From NCBI RefSeq assembly GCF_028682475.1, contig NZ_JANHLE010000011.1, positions 105,053-169,052 of the forward strand: a DNA stretch of 64,000 nt. The letters run 5' to 3'. Both the position numbers and the translations under genes were made by a program. This document shows positions 52,201-59,334 of the stretch, in pieces. The notes under the pieces are model-generated. The model did no database searches. It was not told the origin of the DNA and was given only the letters and a program-made list of their open reading frames with translations. Every line of letters starts with the position of its first letter. Position 1 is the first letter of the stretch. This DNA is from Pseudomonas putida (lineage in GTDB: Bacteria; Pseudomonadota; Gammaproteobacteria; Pseudomonadales; Pseudomonadaceae).

Positions 52201-53750
52201 AGCTGGGCACGTAGTTGGCTGTCGAACAGACGCAGGCGCAGTTGTCGCTGGTCGGCGTCATCGAGCATGTTGTGTCTGAGCATCTGCGGGTAGGCGGTAC
52301 CGATGTCCACCCTGCTGATCAGTTCGCGCAGGTAGCGTTCATCCAGCCAGGTTGGCAAGGGCTGTGCCGAGGCTGAGGTCAGTTCGACCCGGCCGGGGGC
52401 AAGCAGGCCGAGGTTGCCGATGGCCAGTTGAGCCAGCGAGAAACGCACAGGATGGACTGTGCCATCGACGATCAGCGAGCCCTGGTGGGGTATGGCTGCC
52501 GCCTCGACCTGATGATTGATGATTACGACGTCGCGAACCGCCAGTTCGTTGCCAGGATGGTCGATTGCGATCTGGCGCGCCAACTGCTGATAACTGAACG
52601 TTTCGGCGTCGTCGATGCCGTCGAGCCAGAACTGTCCCGCGGCGTCTTCGTAGCATTGGGCCATATCGAGGAGCATCGCACCGTAGCGGCGCATGAGCGG
52701 GCCTTTGGTCTCGCGCAACCATTCGGGCAGATGCGCGAAGAGTTGTTTGCGATGCTTCTGTTCCGCAGCGCTGCACAGATCGACCATCGAGGTCAGGCGG
52801 TCCAGTTCCAGACTCATCAGCGGCGCGCTGTACTCGGATTGATACTGCTGGGCCAATGCGTTGATAGCCCGTAGTTGCTGGTGGAGCACGCCCTGTGCTT
52901 GTGCCTCGAAGTTATCGGTTGTCGTGTGGGTCAGCTGCAGCGTTGGCCGCAAGGCGCTCGAGATCGGCCACAGTCGGCCAAGCCCGTCGAAGAGCGCCTG
53001 ACGCGAGGCGATGGGAACCAGCTGCCCGGACGTTGTGTAGATCAGCGTGACAGAGCGCTGCGGGGTACTGTCGAGGTGTTCGAGCAGCAGCGCACTGGCC
53101 AGGTCCACATCGAGGTAGGCACTCGCTGAGGTATCCAGTTCGAGCTGCAGCACATCAAGGTTGCTGGCGTTTGGCCACGCTGTGCGCTCTTGGGCGGTGG
53201 GGTAGTTGTAGATCAGGCTGGCCATGGCCGCGGTGGTCTGGTTCAACGTGCCAGCGTCGAAGCCGCTGTCGATGGCCGACTTGAAATGTTGCTTGAGATA
53301 GTCGGCGTACCATTGCCATGGCGTCACCCCGGACGGGTCTGCTTCGCTCCAGAAGGTGACCAGGGCACCTTGGTAGCACTCCAGCAGCAAGGGGCCGCAG
53401 TCATTGATCAGCTGTTCGACGGTATGCAGGTCGATGGCGATGGCACCTTGCGGGTCAGCGTCTTCGCTCAGGCTGAGAAAGTCCTCTGCGGTGGTCAGAT
53501 TAAGCGTGGAACGGCGGCAAAAACGCTCCGCCAGGGCCTGGTACAAAGGCCGCACGTAAGTGCGATCCGGAGTACTGTCGAGGCTGATCAGGTAGAGCAA
53601 CTGTGGATCGTGGTGGCTGATCTGGCGTGCGGACCATTGCTCTACGAGCAGTCGCGCGCACACCTCGAACAGGGTGGGGCGCAGGTTGAAGTGACTGGCG
53701 ACGGCGCAATCGAGATCGGTGTTGAGGGCGAGACGTTCTTGCAGGCTCAT
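49212..53750 (-). CDS. Second giant toxin-like protein (DUF6543-type), unknown C-terminal function
   Basis: This 1512-residue protein starts MSLQERLALNTDLD and its N-terminal half resembles the DUF6543 / dermonecrotic-toxin-like group. Two hydrophobic segments (about 707-740 and 752-772) flank a 12-residue polar link (NADSQSDPAGRR), reminiscent of the paired segments in the first giant protein. A proline-rich linker (about 780-810) follows, then a helix-rich region of about 700 residues with no LRR or NEL motif and no motif that I recognise. The start is ATG 53750; an upstream TTG (53768) is less likely. No signal sequence is seen. It is convergent with the acyl-CoA operon and divergent from the DksA-like gene. 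Confidence 0.78.
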   Translation of the reverse strand: MSLQERLALNTDLDCAVASHFNLRPTLFEVCARLLVEQWSARQISHHDPQLLYLISLDSTPDRTYVRPLYQALAERFCRRSTLNLTTAEDFLSLSEDADPQGAIAIDLHTVEQLINDCGPLLLECYQGALVTFWSEADPSGVTPWQWYADYLKQHFKSAIDSGFDAGTLNQTTAAMASLIYNYPTAQERTAWPNASNLDVLQLELDTSASAYLDVDLASALLLEHLDSTPQRSVTLIYTTSGQLVPIASRQALFDGLGRLWPISSALRPTLQLTHTTTDNFEAQAQGVLHQQLRAINALAQQYQSEYSAPLMSLELDRLTSMVDLCSAAEQKHRKQLFAHLPEWLRETKGPLMRRYGAMLLDMAQCYEDAAGQFWLDGIDDAETFSYQQLARQIAIDHPGNELAVRDVVIINHQVEAAAIPHQGSLIVDGTVHPVRFSLAQLAIGNLGLLAPGRVELTSASAQPLPTWLDERYLRELISRVDIGTAYPQMLRHNMLDDADQRQLRLRLFDSQLRAQLPAFALELHLHDNRLSEAAVNGISQVMQVLPQSTPAVWAIRPMGLISSPGATSDLLFNTWLIEAHNPATGPCVLYRPLHPEPLLEFTDRLALLVAISNPGALQDDLIQRLPERSRRIYAHGGFKEPHLFHSTEDDFGLPFGTPAPVTLSVEAPLSSIGATLYQACVEETIKHFKAQSASTSQTRWERWQTLGWLLLNTLLPLAGGTLANAVWLVQMSIALVDFVNADSQSDPAGRRINLINLLVNVAVLLFSHAYQGLSLDSPEVQPPPATPPAPPPTPLMPTRIVQPPLEFNWARPNQTLNATQRTTLKKLQANIPLSQLHSPVPSGPLRGLYLYNDQLWASLDNQVYRVEIDPQHELPRIVGASSTDEPGPWLTRDEAGRWRIDLALRLRAGMPLSKQLELRKQERVQAVSALRTQLMSDVEQIRSQKTTREQVMTMAATASDERLLRSCLDKTQAYARFWAEHLNTLEASNHNEPVKQFKVVRATALYELISCEKSSYGSLKKLFRPLRSQMVALVNQTPELETIPAADRHISKERLDNMTSLLDQLITCAETLNDARGQLNRLASRQQAKITELNNWVQANRETDSEHLMWRFMRGEINFNRLSLLYPLDDLGNYWLDRAWKNLNLGIAQRLRLANLEQPTVELKVRVLRSIEQQLNATLRQLNNLQPLLEQPASLAALAELIGDVQQIADGVHHDLADFPDYPPNSTVKQLRSQAPGLIETTESGLLLAEPRVDNDSLVDIPGPDNKTPSRTYRRDQDEWVEVPSATPEPSQGPSQSLKSVLKQSRTRMSSARGTLHSLQATRSENYLPVEIEEMLDHQQALLTTQRQAIEQCLTEVNQTDEAARSEDAALVIGSLDELAQTLKDQALELRTQAALRQKPRMGEVQYLIDHDQVQVRSAGPRRRLAKTKGRADDFLDEYEISYQDRGLWYAHFHYPAMDTPRESFIAGHLKSAAQRHTAGASITDPHSGKTIDVYRAPITLVSAEKYFFGL

Positions 53751-54180
53751 GAGGGGGCGGCTCCACAATGGTCTATCACAGCGCAGTGAATGGGGCGACC
53801 ATCAAGCCTTTCGGGACTGTCCTGTGTGCGGTAACTAAGTAGTGCCTTCGCGTGCGCCCAAATTGAAGGCCTCTTCAGCCGGGTATTGGCCTGACAACCC
53901 CGGGTAATTGTTACTGCATATTAGGTAGCTGGTGCTCCATCGAGGGGTAAATAGTCACGCCCTGGAGGGCTTGCGGGCGGGTCGACGGGGCCGATTGGCG
54001 GATTCCAGGCCGTTTCGGCCTGTTGCGCTGTCATTTTTGTTGCCCAGTACGACGTGGCGCCTTAGACTCCCGCCCCTCGTAAATAGAGTGCCGTCGGGTG
54101 CTTGAAGAATTCCGCCGTCGGCGAACTGTCGGTGATGGCAATCCAATCGCTTAAATGCACGTTATTTCATAGAGAAATCG
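53751..54180. other. 430-base gap between toxin gene 2 and the DksA-like gene
   Basis: No convincing gene is present. Visible structures are a 7-bp perfect hairpin CAGGCCG-TTT-CGGCCTG (54006-54022) followed by ATTTTTG, and two copies of GCCGTCGG at 54090 and 54114 (24 bases apart). The divergent promoters of both neighbours must lie here. No Zur-like box is apparent before the DksA-like gene. Confidence 0.6.
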
Positions 54181-54585
54181 ATGACCAAGGAAAAGTTGCT
54201 GGCCATGCCGGCCGATGACTACATGAACGCCGAGCAACATGCGTTCTTCACCAAGTTGCTGCAGTCGATGAAAATCGAGACCCAGGAGCGCATCGAACAG
54301 AGCCGCATCGCTATCGAGAGTCTGGACACTCCAGCTGACCCGGCAGATGCCGCCTCTGTCGAAGAAGAGCGTACCTGGTTGGTCAACGCTATCGATCGCG
54401 ACCAGCGCCTGTTGCCACAACTGGAGATGGCCCTGGAGCGAATCAGGGACGACAGCTTCGGCTGGTGCGACGACAGCGGTGAGCCAATTGGCCTCAAACG
54501 CCTGCTGATCAGTCCGACCACCAAGTACTGCATCGAAGCTCAGGAGCGTCACGAGCAGATCGACAAGCACCAGCGTCAGGCCTGA
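54181..54585 (+). CDS. DksA-family transcription factor with half zinc finger (DksA2-like)
   Basis: The 134-residue protein has a coiled coil with the catalytic tip DPADAA (53-58), the equivalent of the DksA tip that enters the polymerase secondary channel. The zinc finger is reduced: C96 and C117 remain, but the partners are S99 (CDDS) and A120 (CIEA), so it can hold at most a two-cysteine site. This matches what I recall of P. aeruginosa DksA2, which works in zinc shortage. It is preceded by a weak ribosome site and followed by a strong terminator. It would tune stringent-response transcription with ppGpp. Confidence 0.87.
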   Translation: MTKEKLLAMPADDYMNAEQHAFFTKLLQSMKIETQERIEQSRIAIESLDTPADPADAASVEEERTWLVNAIDRDQRLLPQLEMALERIRDDSFGWCDDSGEPIGLKRLLISPTTKYCIEAQERHEQIDKHQRQA

Positions 54586-54597
54586 CCGGCAGTCTAT

Positions 54598-54640
54598 CCA
54601 AGGCCCCGTGGAGCGATCCCCGGGGCCTTGGTGCTTTTCG
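54598..54640 (+). terminator. Rho-independent terminator after the DksA-like gene
   Basis: CCAAGGCCCC (54598-54607) and GGGGCCTTGG (54622-54631) form a perfect 10-bp stem, followed by TGCTTTT. Confidence 0.9.
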
Positions 54641-54751
54641 CCTGTTTGTTGCTTGCGATGCAACACAGCTATACCGGCAATAGCTTTTTCCGCCGCAGAA
54701 GCGGGCGTATGATGGCGATATCGTTAGGGTGCTAATTAAATTCCGGAGGGA

Positions 54752-54970
54752 ATGATGGATAGCCGAGTCGATGTCGCCGTGATGATTGGCAGTGGCGTTC
54801 CTGTGTCCTTGCAAGCGGTTGGCAGGCGTGTCTGCTGGGTAGTGCTGGTCAATGGCGAGCGGCGTGGCACTGCGTTCGCCAGCCGTGAGGAGGCCGAGGA
54901 ATGCCGGATTGCATGGCTGGAGCAGTTAGGCGGTAAACAACAGCCTGGAGCAGTACGCCAGGCTGTTTGA
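54752..54970 (+). CDS. Small hypothetical protein
   Basis: This 72-residue protein (71 if the second of two adjacent ATGs, 54755, is used) follows a strong GGAGGG site; spacing favours the second ATG. The pattern VCWVVLVNGERRGTAFASREEAEECRIAWL looks like a small beta-beta-alpha domain that reads a cofactor or DNA/protein edge, comparable in shape to DUF2188-type proteins, but no family could be assigned. No signal or membrane segment. Function unknown. Confidence 0.7.
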   Translation: MMDSRVDVAVMIGSGVPVSLQAVGRRVCWVVLVNGERRGTAFASREEAEECRIAWLEQLGGKQQPGAVRQAV

Positions 54971-54978
54971 AGGCGCGC

Positions 54979-55191
54979 TCAACGCTCCAGGGTTCGTGCC
55001 AGTGCGCAGGCGTCAATGTGCCGGCAGCGAAAACCCTTCACTTGTCCGGTAGCGTGTTCGGTGATGTGAAAGAAGTTGATCCCGGCAGGCACCACGATGT
55101 AGCGCGTACCGTGCGCGCTTGAGCCCGGGTATATAGTGTTGGGGTAAGAAATGTTGCTTGCCTCTCGACGGATTTCGGTATTTTCGTGCAT
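54979..55191 (-). CDS. Small hypothetical protein
   Basis: This 70-residue protein (MHENTEIRREASNISYPNTIYPGSSAHGTRYIVVPAGINFFHITE in short pieces) has a good GGAAGGAAT ribosome site and ends eight bases from the preceding small gene on the other strand. It is predicted to be a soluble beta-rich protein with one CRH motif near the C-terminus. Not recognised. Confidence 0.65.
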   Translation of the reverse strand: MHENTEIRREASNISYPNTIYPGSSAHGTRYIVVPAGINFFHITEHATGQVKGFRCRHIDACALARTLER

Positions 55192-55508
55192 ATTCCTTCC
55201 CTGTGATGTGTCGATTGATCCGGGGGCCCGTTCTGCCGAGGGGCCTGGATGTATCTATCGCATTTTCCTGGCAGTTTTGATGTCAGAAAGTACGTTTCCG
55301 TTGGCGGAAATCTGCCGGATGCCTGTCGTGAGGCCTTGGCTGGCCTGCAAGGATGACGATTCCTTCAGGCTGCAGCACCCGCCCGCACAGACGCTTCGTG
55401 CTGTTACCCATTAGTCTTTCAGACTTCGACATTGAAGTGACGTTGCCTTCACGGAACCCTGCTGTTCCTGTGGGGGGGCGTCGTGTAATCGGTTTGAGGA
55501 ATTTCTCA
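55192..55508. other. 317-base gap before the small coupled gene pair
   Basis: I see no RNA gene, terminator or convincing promoter here. Longer readings of the next gene (to an ATG at 55353) exist but lack a ribosome site. Confidence 0.5.
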
Positions 55509-55979
55509 TTGGCAGTCAGTAATCTGGATACACACGCCTTGTTTGTACTGGGCGATCTTCGGGCCAAACTGGTCAAACAGTTTCAATCGCGTTTTGTTTA
55601 TGTCACCGAACAAAACGCGGAAGGCCTGTACATGGCCGAAATCGACACTGAAACCGCGCTGGTGGTCGATGACAAACAGCGACTGGAGCTCAAGGTCGGT
55701 GATCATTTCCGCGCTGCGGTATTGCCCAGTCGCGAAGGTGGCAAGCTGGAAGTTCGCTTCCGTGATATCAAACTTACCGTCTACGGTCTGGGTGATTATG
55801 CGTTTGTCTCGGTGCCTGAAGGTGAGGGCATCGTCCTGCGTGAAGGCCAGGGCGTGGTGATGATCTTTGCCGCTCACGAGCAGCTACAGGAAGGCCTCAG
55901 CAAGATCCTCAAGGCAGCTACCCGCAAGGTGGCCAAATGGCAGAAGGGCGAGCTGACTACGTTCAAGGCCAGCGAGTGA
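55509..55979 (+). CDS. Conserved hypothetical protein, TTG start
   Basis: The protein is read from a TTG at 55509 because GAGGAAT lies seven bases before it and this start gives a clean 156-residue soluble protein beginning (M)AVSNLDTHALFVLGDL; the in-frame region upstream to 55353 has no ribosome site and looks non-coding. Segments such as QSRFVYVTEQNAEGLYMAEIDTETALVVDD and KLTVYGLGDYAFVSVPEGEG are beta-rich. I do not recognise the function; the N-terminal half could be a PilZ-like barrel but lacks the RxxxR c-di-GMP motif. Confidence 0.72.
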   Translation: MAVSNLDTHALFVLGDLRAKLVKQFQSRFVYVTEQNAEGLYMAEIDTETALVVDDKQRLELKVGDHFRAAVLPSREGGKLEVRFRDIKLTVYGLGDYAFVSVPEGEGIVLREGQGVVMIFAAHEQLQEGLSKILKAATRKVAKWQKGELTTFKASE

Positions 55980-56185
55980 GCAAGTCGGCTGACACGCCAA
56001 AGGGGCGTGCCGATTTCCATGCGCGGTATCAAGCCCAGGCTCGCGGGCAAGCCGAGCAATGGCTTGCACAGCGCGAACGCCTGCAGGGGCGCTGGTTCGA
56101 TTGGGTGGCCAGCCAGCTGTATCAGTTGAGTCCGCCTGAGTATGCAGCGATGGTCCGCCGCGAACTGCAGGCGCTGACCCAGTAA
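55976..56185 (+). CDS. Small hypothetical protein, translationally coupled
   Basis: This 69-residue basic, helix-rich protein (KSADTPKGRADFHARYQAQ...LSPPEYAAMVRREL) is read from a GTG at 55976 that overlaps the stop of the preceding gene as GTGA. The overlap means that translation is probably coupled and that the two products may work together. It ends 4 bases from the convergent Mrp operon. Function unknown. Confidence 0.65.
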   Translation: MSKSADTPKGRADFHARYQAQARGQAEQWLAQRERLQGRWFDWVASQLYQLSPPEYAAMVRRELQALTQ

Positions 56186-56188
56186 GTG

Positions 56189-56554
56189 TCAGTGGCCGCG
56201 ATCGCGCCCGCTGCTGACTTCCTCCGGCACGTCATCACCGGCCATGCGTTTGCGAAACAGCGCGGCTCGCGCCAGCAGCAAAGTAGTTACGGGTACGGTG
56301 ATAGCCATCAGGATCGGGATTAGCCATGCATGCAGCACTGGACCTTGCTTGAGCGCCGAAAAATACAGGATTGAAGCCAGTGCAACGCACCAGGTTCCCA
56401 GAGTAGAGGCCAGGGCCGGCGGGTGCATGCGCTGAAAGAATTGTTTCAAGCGGATCAGGCCCAGCGCCCCGCTCAGGGCGAACAGGCTGCTCAGCAACAG
56501 TAGCGCGGCCACCAGCAACTCGACCCAGAAGGGCAACTCGTTCAGATTGGTCAT
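56189..56554 (-). CDS. mrpG: Mrp cation/proton antiporter subunit G
   Basis: The 121-residue membrane protein has three membrane segments and the MrpG hallmark SGALGLIRLKQFFQRMHPPALASTLG. It is the last gene of the operon; four-base overlaps (ATGA) link it to mrpF. The Mrp complex exchanges Na+ (or K+) for protons. Confidence 0.94.
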   Translation of the reverse strand: MTNLNELPFWVELLVAALLLLSSLFALSGALGLIRLKQFFQRMHPPALASTLGTWCVALASILYFSALKQGPVLHAWLIPILMAITVPVTTLLLARAALFRKRMAGDDVPEEVSSGRDRGH

Positions 56555-56829
56555 TCGATCACCTCGCCACGCAACAGGAATTTGGCCAGGGCAAACGAGC
56601 CGACAAAGCCGAACAGGGCAATCAACAGTGCCCCCTCGAAGTAAGTGTCGCTGGCATAACGAATACCCAGCACCAGCATCATCAGCATCGCCAGGATGTA
56701 CAGGTAGTCCAGCGCCAGAACCCGGTCCTGGGCCGAAGGACCGCGAAACAGCCGGAACAGGGTCAGGGCCATGGCCAGGGCAAAGATGAACAGGCTGGCG
56801 AGAATGGCGTTGGCAAGCAGGCCAGTCAT
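56551..56829 (-). CDS. mrpF: Mrp cation/proton antiporter subunit F
   Basis: The 92-residue protein has three membrane segments with the family core LFRGPSAQDRVLALDYLYILAMLM. The start and stop overlap those of mrpE and mrpG by four bases each. Confidence 0.94.
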   Translation of the reverse strand: MTGLLANAILASLFIFALAMALTLFRLFRGPSAQDRVLALDYLYILAMLMMLVLGIRYASDTYFEGALLIALFGFVGSFALAKFLLRGEVIE

Positions 56830-57314
56830 TCGAAAATCTCCATCAGCGGGCGTTCATAGGTTTGTTTGAAGTGTTCGATGAAGTGCGCTTCATCGTCCAG
56901 GTCGAACACATGCAGCAGCAGGACGCTGCGGTCCAGTGCCAGCTCCGACCAAATGGTGCCCGGGATCACCGTGGTGATCATCGACAGCGCCGCCAGGCCG
57001 TGCGCATCGCGCAGGTCCAGAGGGATATGCACGAAGCGCGAGCGCGGCGCACGACGCTTGGCCGCCCAGACCCCACGGGCAACCTGCAGGTTGGAGATCA
57101 GCACATCCATACCGACCCGCATGATCAGGCACAGGACCGTCCAGGGGTGGCGGATGCGCACAGTCACAGGCCGCAACGGTGCCATCAGCAGCGGCGCAAA
57201 TACGCCCAGCAGGACAGCAAGCACCAGATTGCCCGGGGTTACCGAAAGGTTCAGCAGCAACCACAACAGGCACAGCGACAAAGACAGTAGAGGAGCGGGA
57301 AACAGGCGTTTCAT
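56826..57314 (-). CDS. mrpE: Mrp cation/proton antiporter subunit E
   Basis: The 162-residue protein has two N-terminal membrane segments and the MrpE cytosolic part with SRFVHIPLDLRDAHGLAALSM and TVIPGTIWSEL. Length matches the family. It overlaps mrpD and mrpF by four bases. Confidence 0.94.
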   Translation of the reverse strand: MKRLFPAPLLSLSLCLLWLLLNLSVTPGNLVLAVLLGVFAPLLMAPLRPVTVRIRHPWTVLCLIMRVGMDVLISNLQVARGVWAAKRRAPRSRFVHIPLDLRDAHGLAALSMITTVIPGTIWSELALDRSVLLLHVFDLDDEAHFIEHFKQTYERPLMEIFE

Positions 57315-58993
57315 GGTTGCACCTGTGCACTAGCGGCCTGGCTGGTGGGGCCGGGGATTGGCCGGGTAGCGAGCACCGCGCTGACATATTGCTCCGGGTC
57401 CTGAAGGCTTGCAGCGGTGTCCTGGGTATAACGCAGCAGCGGTTCGGCGCGTACGCTCAAGGCGATACACAGCCCGAGCAGGACCACGATGGGAATGCAT
57501 TCATAGCGCCGCAGCGCTGGCGAGGGGCGCTCCTGAGGTGTCCAGAAACGCTGGATGCCGACGCGGGTCAGGGCGATCATCGAGGCCAGGCCGGAGAGCA
57601 CCAGCAACGCCACCAGCGCCCAGCCTTGCACCGAGAGCGGTTGCTCTGGAGGGATCCCCATGCCTAGGGGATTGAACAGTGCGGCAATCAGGCTGATCTT
57701 GCCGATAAAGCCCGAGAGTGGCGGCAGACCAATAATCAGCAGCGCACAAGCAATAAAACTCAAGCCGAGGAAGGCCATGGTCCAGGGGATCACCTGGCCG
57801 ATCACCGCCTTCTGTTCGTCATCGAGGTTGATGCCTTTCGGTGGATGCAAGGATTCAAGCGGTGAAGGGTGGCAGTCGTCGTCATCCAGCGGCAGCTCGT
57901 TGGCCGAGCGCGAACGTTCGATCAGTTCAGCCAGCAGGAACAGGGCGCACAGCGCCAGCGTCGAGCTGACCAGGTAGAACAGCGCCCCGGCCGTCAATGC
58001 GGCCTGACCGAAGCCGATGGCAGCCATGAGCGTGCCCGCCGAAGCCAGGATGCTGATGCTCGCCATTCGCTCCAGGCGCTGGGCGGCAAGGATCGACACG
58101 GCTGCGCAGCCCAGCGTCGCCAGGCCGCCATAGACCAGCCAGTCGCCTCCAAAGAACGAGGAGGCGCCGGCCTGGCCGGAAAACAGCAATGTCCACAGAC
58201 GCAGCACGGTATAGATGCCAACCTTGGTCATGATCGCGAACAGCGCGGCCACAGGCGCACTGGCGGCGGAGTAGGCAGGTACCAGCCAGAAGTTCAATGG
58301 CCAGATTCCGGCCTTGGCCAGAAACGCTGTAGCCAGGATCGCTGCCCCGGCGTGCAGCAGGCCGCGATCAGCTTCTGGCACCAGTGGGATCTTCAGGGCC
58401 AGGTCGGCCATGTTCAGGGTGCCGGTGACGCCATAGAGCATCGCGGCGCCGACCAGAAACAGCGAGGAGGCGAACAGGTTGATGGCGATGTAGTGCAGGC
58501 CGGCCTTGACCCGTGCGCGCCCGGAGCCGTGCAGGAGCAATCCGTAAGACGCCGCCAGCAGGACCTCGAAGAACACGAACAGGTTGAACAGGTCGGCGGT
58601 CAGGAAGGCGCCGTAGAGACCCATCAGCTGTATCTGGAACAGCGCATGGAAGCTGGCCCCGGCGCTGTCCCAGCGAGCCATGGCGAAAATCAGCGCGCAG
58701 ACCCCGACGATTCCAGTGAGCACCAGCATCAATGCCGACAGGCGATCAACCACCAGTGCAATGCCAAAGGGTGCTGGCCAGTTGCCCGGCAAATAGACAC
58801 CGATCGAACTGGCCTGGCCCTGGGCCTGCACCCACAACAGCAAGGTGATTGAGATCGCCAGCCCCAGGAGGCTGGAGAGCAGGTTAAGGCGGGCCTTGAG
58901 TGGACGGCGTTTTTCGCCCAGCAGCAACATCAGCGCCGCCGTGAGCAGCGGCAGCAGAATCGGGGCGATGATCAGTTGGTTCATGAAGCTCAT
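57311..58993 (-). CDS. mrpD: Mrp cation/proton antiporter subunit D
   Basis: The 560-residue protein is one of two complex I NuoL/M/N-like channel subunits, with about 14 membrane segments; the conserved glutamate-bearing helix is near FFEVLLAASYGLLLHG and the lysine helix near FLAKAGIWPLNFWL. A hydrophilic insertion (about 375-400, from SRSANELPLDDDDCHP) is characteristic of the Pseudomonas version. It overlaps mrpC and mrpE by four bases. Confidence 0.95.
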   Translation of the reverse strand: MSFMNQLIIAPILLPLLTAALMLLLGEKRRPLKARLNLLSSLLGLAISITLLLWVQAQGQASSIGVYLPGNWPAPFGIALVVDRLSALMLVLTGIVGVCALIFAMARWDSAGASFHALFQIQLMGLYGAFLTADLFNLFVFFEVLLAASYGLLLHGSGRARVKAGLHYIAINLFASSLFLVGAAMLYGVTGTLNMADLALKIPLVPEADRGLLHAGAAILATAFLAKAGIWPLNFWLVPAYSAASAPVAALFAIMTKVGIYTVLRLWTLLFSGQAGASSFFGGDWLVYGGLATLGCAAVSILAAQRLERMASISILASAGTLMAAIGFGQAALTAGALFYLVSSTLALCALFLLAELIERSRSANELPLDDDDCHPSPLESLHPPKGINLDDEQKAVIGQVIPWTMAFLGLSFIACALLIIGLPPLSGFIGKISLIAALFNPLGMGIPPEQPLSVQGWALVALLVLSGLASMIALTRVGIQRFWTPQERPSPALRRYECIPIVVLLGLCIALSVRAEPLLRYTQDTAASLQDPEQYVSAVLATRPIPGPTSQAASAQVQP

Positions 58994-59334
58994 TCGTTTG
59001 GCTCCCGGCCATCAACGTGGTCGGTGCCGGTCAACCCGCGCGATGCCAGCAGCACCACAAGGAACAGTGCGGTCATGGCAAAACTGATGACGATGGCGGT
59101 AAGCACCAGGGCCTGGGGCAGGGGATCGGTGTAGTTGAGCAGGTCCTGGGGAACGCCATCCTTGATGATCGGTTCCTTGCCGATGAACAGGCTGCCCATG
59201 CTGAAGATGAACAGGTTGACGCCATAGGACAGCAGGCACAGGCCCATCACCACCTGGAAGGTTCGCGGACGCAGGATCAGCCAGACCCCGGAGGCAGCGA
59301 GTACACCAATGGCGGTTGCGATGACTTCTTCCAT
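58990..59334 (-). CDS. mrpC: Mrp cation/proton antiporter subunit C
   Basis: The 114-residue NuoK-like protein has three membrane segments with the motif GLCLLSYGVNLFIFSMG and conserved IVISFAMTALFLV. ATG 59334 overlaps the mrpA stop as ATGA; longer in-frame readings into mrpA are rejected. Confidence 0.95.
   Translation of the reverse strand: MEEVIATAIGVLAASGVWLILRPRTFQVVMGLCLLSYGVNLFIFSMGSLFIGKEPIIKDGVPQDLLNYTDPLPQALVLTAIVISFAMTALFLVVLLASRGLTGTDHVDGREPNE

Noticed and set aside
53955..54146. 63-residue frame on the minus strand between toxin gene 2 and the DksA-like gene
   Set aside because: No ribosome site and low-complexity Arg/Pro-rich end; likely non-coding.
55353..55508. ATG 55353 as the start of the hypothetical protein at 55509-55979
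   Set aside because: No ribosome site and no protein-like composition in the first 50 codons; the TTG at 55509 has GAGGAAT at correct distance.
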